Positions 31,236 to 34,620 of a stretch of DNA of 34,620 bases are shown here, piece after piece. Location: positions 1 through 34,620 of the forward strand of contig NZ_JARKOT010000059.1 in assembly GCF_029977985.1 (NCBI RefSeq), written 5' to 3'. A program made the translations under genes and the position numbers. Numbering within the stretch: position 1 is the first letter of the stretch; every line of letters starts with the position of its first letter. The notes under the pieces were generated by a model. It had not been told where the DNA came from and ran no database searches. It was given only the letters and a program-made list of their open reading frames with translations. The DNA comes from Propioniciclava sp. Lineage in GTDB: Bacteria > Actinomycetota > Actinomycetes > Propionibacteriales > Propionibacteriaceae.

Positions 31236-32894
31236 TCACCAACCCGCGGCCACGCCGTCCGCACGCGGCTCCGAACCGGCGACCAGGGTCCCGCCCTCGA
31301 GGCGCCAGATGGCCTGGCCGCGTCCGAAGACGGCCGCGTGCGGCGCGACGGCGACGTCGTGCCCGCGGTCCCGCAGGGCGTCCACCACCGTGCCGCCGGC
31401 GGTGGCCTCCACGAGCACCCGCTCGCTCGCGGCGTCCCAGAACCACCGTGGCCGGCCGAGGGCGGTCTGCGGGTCGTCGCCGAGGTCGACGGTGTCGACC
31501 ACCACCTGCACGTGGCCCTGCGCCTGCATGTGCCCGCCCATCACGCCGAACGGCCCCACCGGGTGCCCCCCGCGGGTCAGGAAGCCGGGAATGATCGTGT
31601 GGAACGGCCGCTTGCCCGGCGCGAGCTCGTTCGGGTGCCCGGGCTCCAGCGAGAAGCCGGCGCCGCGGTTCTGCAACGCGATGCCCGTGCCCGGCACGAC
31701 GATCTGCGACCCGAACCCGGCGAAGTTCGACTGGATGAAGCTCACCAGTTGGCCCTCGCCGTCGGCGGTGCACAGGTAGACGGTGTCGGACGCCCGCGGG
31801 TCCACCGGGGACGGCGGCACGGCCCGCGTCCCGATGAGGCCGCGCCGACGCGCCGCGTGGGCGTCGCTGAGCAAGGCCGCGACGGGCACGTCGACGACGG
31901 CTGGGTCGCCGACGAGCGCGTGGGCATCGGCGAGGGCGAGCTTCACCGCCTCGACCTGCCGGTGCCAGGCGGTGGGGGTGGGCGCGGCGTCCGGGGACAC
32001 GGGGCCGCCGGCGCGGCCGAAGCCCGCCACGTCGGCCGGGTCGAAGCCGTCGAGGATCCGCAGCGCAAGGAGCGCGGCGATGCCCTGCCCGTTCGGCGGG
32101 ATCTCCCAGACCTCGTGGTCGCGGTAGGGCGCGGCGAGGGGCTCGACCCACTCCGAGCGGTGCCCGGCCAAGTCGGCCGCAGCGAGGTGCCCGCCGGTGG
32201 CGGCGGCGAACGCCACGATGCGCGCCGCCAGGTCGCCGGTGTAGAACGCGTCGCCGCCGCTCGCGGCGAGGGCACCCAGGGTGGCGGCGAGGGCGTCCGA
32301 GCGCCAGGTCTCCCCGACGCGAGGCGCGCGCCCGCCCGGCGCGAAGTGCGGCAGGAACCCGGACGCCGACGCGTCGGTCTCGCGGGCGAGGCGGTCGGCG
32401 CCGGCCCGGACGCCGCGCGTCCAGCCCCAGGCGACCACGGGGGAGACCGGGAAACCCTCGCGGGCCAGAGCGATCGCAGGGGCGAGGAGCTCGGCGAACG
32501 GCAGGCGTCCGAAGCGGGCGTGGAGGTCGGCCCACGCGCGGACTGCGCCCGGCACGGTGACCGAGGCCCAGCCGACGTCGGGCACGGCGACGAGGCCGAG
32601 GTCGCGCAGCGCGGCGGCGGTCAGGCGGGCGGGCGGGCGTCCGGAGCCGTTGAGCCCGTGGAGCCGGCCGCCGTCCCAGACGAGGGCGAAGGCGTCCGAG
32701 CCGAGCCCGTTGCTGCAGGGTTCCACGACGGTGAGCGCCGCAGCGGTCGCGACGGCGGCGTCCACGGCGTTGCCGCCGGCGCGGAGGATGGCCAGTCCCG
32801 CCTGCGCGGCGAGCGGCTGGCTCGTCGCGACGGCGCCGTTGCGGGCGAGGACGGGCTGGCGGCGTCCGGGTTCGGCGAGGGGGTCGAGGTGCAC
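31236..32894 (-). CDS. ggt: Gamma-glutamyltransferase family protein
   Basis: A 552-aa Ntn-hydrolase made as a proenzyme and cleaved itself at a Thr. It has AAQAGLAILRAGGNAVDAAVA and TVVEPCSNGLGSDAF near the N-terminus, the PPNGQG motif, the predicted nucleophile T371 in SDTVYLC, then QSNFAGFGSQIVVPGTGIALQNRG and a late GVMGGHMQAQGH. There is no signal peptide, so unlike secreted glutathione-degrading GGTs this one should stay in the cytoplasm. The GTG at 32892-32894 is chosen because CAGGAGG lies about 5 nt upstream; an upstream ATG at 32972 falls inside palindrome B. The substrate (glutathione, gamma-glutamyl peptides or an amidated precursor) is not evident. Confidence 0.9.
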   Translation of the reverse strand: MHLDPLAEPGRRQPVLARNGAVATSQPLAAQAGLAILRAGGNAVDAAVATAAALTVVEPCSNGLGSDAFALVWDGGRLHGLNGSGRPPARLTAAALRDLGLVAVPDVGWASVTVPGAVRAWADLHARFGRLPFAELLAPAIALAREGFPVSPVVAWGWTRGVRAGADRLARETDASASGFLPHFAPGGRAPRVGETWRSDALAATLGALAASGGDAFYTGDLAARIVAFAAATGGHLAAADLAGHRSEWVEPLAAPYRDHEVWEIPPNGQGIAALLALRILDGFDPADVAGFGRAGGPVSPDAAPTPTAWHRQVEAVKLALADAHALVGDPAVVDVPVAALLSDAHAARRRGLIGTRAVPPSPVDPRASDTVYLCTADGEGQLVSFIQSNFAGFGSQIVVPGTGIALQNRGAGFSLEPGHPNELAPGKRPFHTIIPGFLTRGGHPVGPFGVMGGHMQAQGHVQVVVDTVDLGDDPQTALGRPRWFWDAASERVLVEATAGGTVVDALRDRGHDVAVAPHAAVFGRGQAIWRLEGGTLVAGSEPRADGVAAGW

Positions 32895-32940
32895 GGTGCC
32901 TCCTGCTGTGGTGTGGGGGCCTGGCTGTGCTGGCCTAGCT

Positions 32941-32990
32941 TTTCTGACAGAGCGATTCGTGTCACGTGCCAAGAAACCCTATGTCACAAA
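32941..32990. repeat. 50-bp palindrome centred on CACGTG, copy B
   Basis: Arms TTTCTGACAG (32941-32950) and ATGTCACAAA (32981-32990) with centre CACGTG at 32963-32968; the two halves pair with about six mismatches per 25. It matches copy A at 31144-31193. It lies in the 131-bp divergent gap between the gamma-glutamyltransferase and DUF2252 genes, ending 22 bp before the latter's -10 box. Confidence 0.85.
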
Positions 32991-33012
32991 CGTGACAGCC
33001 CCCGCCGCGGGC

Positions 33013-33025
33013 TACGCTCGCCCCC
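33013..33025 (+). promoter_or_regulatory. Putative leaderless -10 element of the DUF2252 gene
   Basis: TACGCT at 33013-33018 ends 7 nt before the ATG at 33026, with no Shine-Dalgarno. GTGACA at 32992-32997 could serve as a -35 with a short 15-bp spacer; it directly follows palindrome B. Confidence 0.5.
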
Positions 33026-34372
33026 ATGAGCGCCACCGCCCTCCTTCGCCACCTGGGCGAGATGGCGCCGCCGCGGCGGGATCCGGTGGCGATCCTGGAG
33101 GAGCAGAACCGGCACCGCCTCGCCGATCTCGTCGCCCTCAGGACGGCGCGCATGGTCGAGTCTCCGTTCGCCTTCGGCCGTGGGGCGGCGGCGATCATGG
33201 CGCACGACCTCGGACGCGCGCCCACGTCGGGCGTCCACGTCCTGTGCTGCGGCGATGCCCATGTCTCCAACTTCGGCTTCCACGGCGCCACCGAACGCTC
33301 GCTGCGCTTCGATCTCAACGACTTCGACGAGGGCGGCGTCGCCCCGTGGGAGTGGGACGTCAAGCGGCTCGTCACTTCCGTCCACCTGGCCGCGCACGAG
33401 CGCTCCCACTCGGACGCCGTCGCCACCGACGCCGCGCGGCGCGTCGCGCGCGCCTACCGCAAGGCCATTCGACGCCTCGCCGAGACGACCACCGCCGACC
33501 GCTTCACCACCCGCATCACCCCGAGCGACCTGCGGCGCCTCGCCTCCATCCGCGACGAGCGCCGCCGGCTCATCCGCCCCGCCGAACGCAACCAGACCGC
33601 CCCGAGCTCCCGCACCCTCGACCGTCTGGTCGTCGCCGGCACGAACGGCGAGCATCGCATCATCGACCAGCCGCCCCTCACCCGGCACACCGATCACCTG
33701 CGCAGCAAGGACGTCCGCCAGCTCTTCGACTCCTATCGCCTCGCCGCCGCGACCGAGGAGGTCCGCTACCTGCTGAGCGCCTACGAAGTCGTCGACCATG
33801 TGCTGCGCGTCGTCGGCGTCCGCTCGGTCGGCACCCGCTGCTACATCGTCCTCGCCGTCGATGCCGCCGGCGATCCACTGTTCCTCCAGGTCAAGGAGGC
33901 CACCCCCACGATCCTGGCCACCCATGGCGGCATCGACCAGCACAACCCGGCCCTCGGGCTTGGCCCCGACACCTCCGACGCCCAGCGCGTCATCGTCGCC
34001 CAGCGGGTCCTGCAGGCCTACCCCGATCCGTTCCTCGGCTGGACCACCGGTCGCGCCCGCGATCTCGGCAAGGGGAGCACCGTCGACTACTACTGGCGGC
34101 ACTTCCGCGACACCCGCGGCGCCGTCGATCTCGCCCGGCTCGACGTCGACGGCCTCACCGCGGCCGCTCGCGTCTGCGCCGCCCTCCTCGCCCGCGCCCA
34201 CTCCCGCTCGCCCGGGTGGGAACGCATCGCGGAACTCGGTGCCTCCGCCGGCAAGCGCCTCGACGTCGCGCTGGCTCATTTCGCCCAGCACTACGCCGGT
34301 GTCGTCGTCGCCGATCATCGGGCCCTCCGGGACGCCGCCGCCGCCGGCCGGGTGCCGCTCACCGCGGCCTGA
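33026..34372 (+). CDS. DUF2252 family protein (kinase-like fold)
   Basis: A 448-aa DUF2252 protein. Key segments are ESPFAFGRGAAAIMAHDL, CCGDAHVSNFGF (G76-F85) and RFDLNDFDEG (D96, D99), which together resemble the catalytic HGDxHxxN and metal-binding D-F-D elements of aminoglycoside-phosphotransferase-like kinases. YYWRHFRDTRGAVDL and RAHSRSPGW near the C-terminus are family signatures. The substrate and biological role are unknown. The ATG at 33026 is supported by the -10 box 7 nt upstream. It is transcribed alone, divergent from the gamma-glutamyltransferase gene. Confidence 0.88.
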   Translation: MSATALLRHLGEMAPPRRDPVAILEEQNRHRLADLVALRTARMVESPFAFGRGAAAIMAHDLGRAPTSGVHVLCCGDAHVSNFGFHGATERSLRFDLNDFDEGGVAPWEWDVKRLVTSVHLAAHERSHSDAVATDAARRVARAYRKAIRRLAETTTADRFTTRITPSDLRRLASIRDERRRLIRPAERNQTAPSSRTLDRLVVAGTNGEHRIIDQPPLTRHTDHLRSKDVRQLFDSYRLAAATEEVRYLLSAYEVVDHVLRVVGVRSVGTRCYIVLAVDAAGDPLFLQVKEATPTILATHGGIDQHNPALGLGPDTSDAQRVIVAQRVLQAYPDPFLGWTTGRARDLGKGSTVDYYWRHFRDTRGAVDLARLDVDGLTAAARVCAALLARAHSRSPGWERIAELGASAGKRLDVALAHFAQHYAGVVVADHRALRDAAAAGRVPLTAA

Positions 34373-34424
34373 GGGGTCCCGGCCTGCTTGCCCGGCCCGA
34401 CATCTCGTCAGTGGCTCGCTCTGC

Positions 34425-34620
34425 TCAGCCGTGCAGCGCTGCGTCGGCCCGCTCCAACTCCTCCCGCGCTGCCTCGAGGGCGGCGGCGGCCTTCCCGGAT
34501 GCCTTGCCCGCCTTGTCCCGGCGGGTGGTGGCCAGCCGGAGGTGCCGTTCGGCCTCGGTCACCTCGGCTTCGGCCGCGCCCAGCCGCTCGGCAGCCGCGG
34601 ACGCCGCCTCCTCGGCCGCC
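34425..34620 (-). CDS. C-terminal fragment of an Ala/Glu/Arg-rich coiled-coil protein
   Basis: A minus-strand frame open from the window edge to TGA at 34425 encodes at least 64 residues with strong heptad-like character (ERLGAAEAEVTEAERHLRLA, then ALEAAREELERADAALHG). It is continuous helix with a short basic Lys/Gly/Ala stretch in the middle (KAGKASGKAAA). No family is recognised from this piece; the start lies beyond 34620. It converges on the DUF2252 gene with 52 bp between stops. Confidence 0.6.
   Translation of the reverse strand, partial: AAEEAASAAAERLGAAEAEVTEAERHLRLATTRRDKAGKASGKAAAALEAAREELERADAALHG

Noticed and set aside
31236-32972. Upstream ATG at 32972 as start of the gamma-glutamyltransferase
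   Set aside because: It lies inside palindrome B and adds 26 non-conserved residues, while the GTG at 32894 has a strong Shine-Dalgarno.
1-34620. Prophage, insertion sequence, integrase, tRNA-associated island or biosynthetic gene cluster
   Set aside because: No integrase, transposase, phage structural, tRNA, or NRPS/PKS-type sequence was seen on either strand.

Overview
This is a very GC-rich window with tightly packed genes, ATGA/GTGA start-stop overlaps and many GTG starts. Protein content points to a Gram-positive actinobacterium: a LytR-CpsA-Psr enzyme, a GluABCD-type amino-acid ABC system, a mycobacterial LigC-like ligase, arsenate reductases of the type found in mycothiol users, and an actinobacterial DinB protein. 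A member of the Propionibacteriales or a relative is my guess, but the genus cannot be read from the sequence. There are no rRNA, tRNA, CRISPR, phage or transposase genes.

Layout. 1-2.0 kb: a two-gene ABC-2 exporter. 2.0-4.6 kb: a glycogen debranching enzyme on the opposite strand. 4.7-6.1 kb: a repeat-rich island in which one AbiEi-like/DUF559-like gene sits between two 64-bp palindromes. 6.1-8.1 kb: a DUF4031-HD protein coupled to a rhomboid protease. 8.2-11.5 kb: a gluABCD-like glutamate/polar amino-acid importer. 11.6-14.8 kb: a secreted muralytic-type protein, an asparaginase and an LCP ligase. 14.85-15.9 kb: LigC.

15.9-18.5 kb holds a minus-strand catabolic operon that looks decayed. 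Its first gene, an Old Yellow Enzyme-type domain, has lost its N-terminus. Its last gene, a fumarylacetoacetate hydrolase family enzyme, carries a frameshift. The thioesterase and RidA-like genes between them are intact. The decapitated end abuts an arsenic cassette (18.56-20.38 kb): an arsC, then a divergent promoter/operator, an ArsR-ArsC fusion and a second, N-terminally extended arsC. No arsenite exporter is present. 20.5-23.5 kb is a lutABC lactate-utilisation operon, followed by two small minus-strand genes (YdeI-like, DinB-like).

24.5-28.8 kb is an envelope-stress-like module: a histidine kinase, a convergently encoded response regulator, an HtrA-like membrane protease reading away from the regulator across a region with 11-bp-spaced repeats, and a DUF4118 membrane protein. 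28.8-32.9 kb carries CysE, a type B carboxylesterase and a cytoplasmic-looking gamma-glutamyltransferase, the last flanked by two copies of a 50-bp palindrome centred on CACGTG. The window ends with a DUF2252 kinase-fold protein and the C-terminus of a coiled-coil protein.

Three global patterns stand out. The 7-mer GGACGCC/GGCGTCC recurs about 115 times. Several genes have a TAC..T-type -10 box only 6-7 nt before the start codon and no Shine-Dalgarno, which suggests leaderless transcripts. Two unrelated palindrome families each bracket a single gene.
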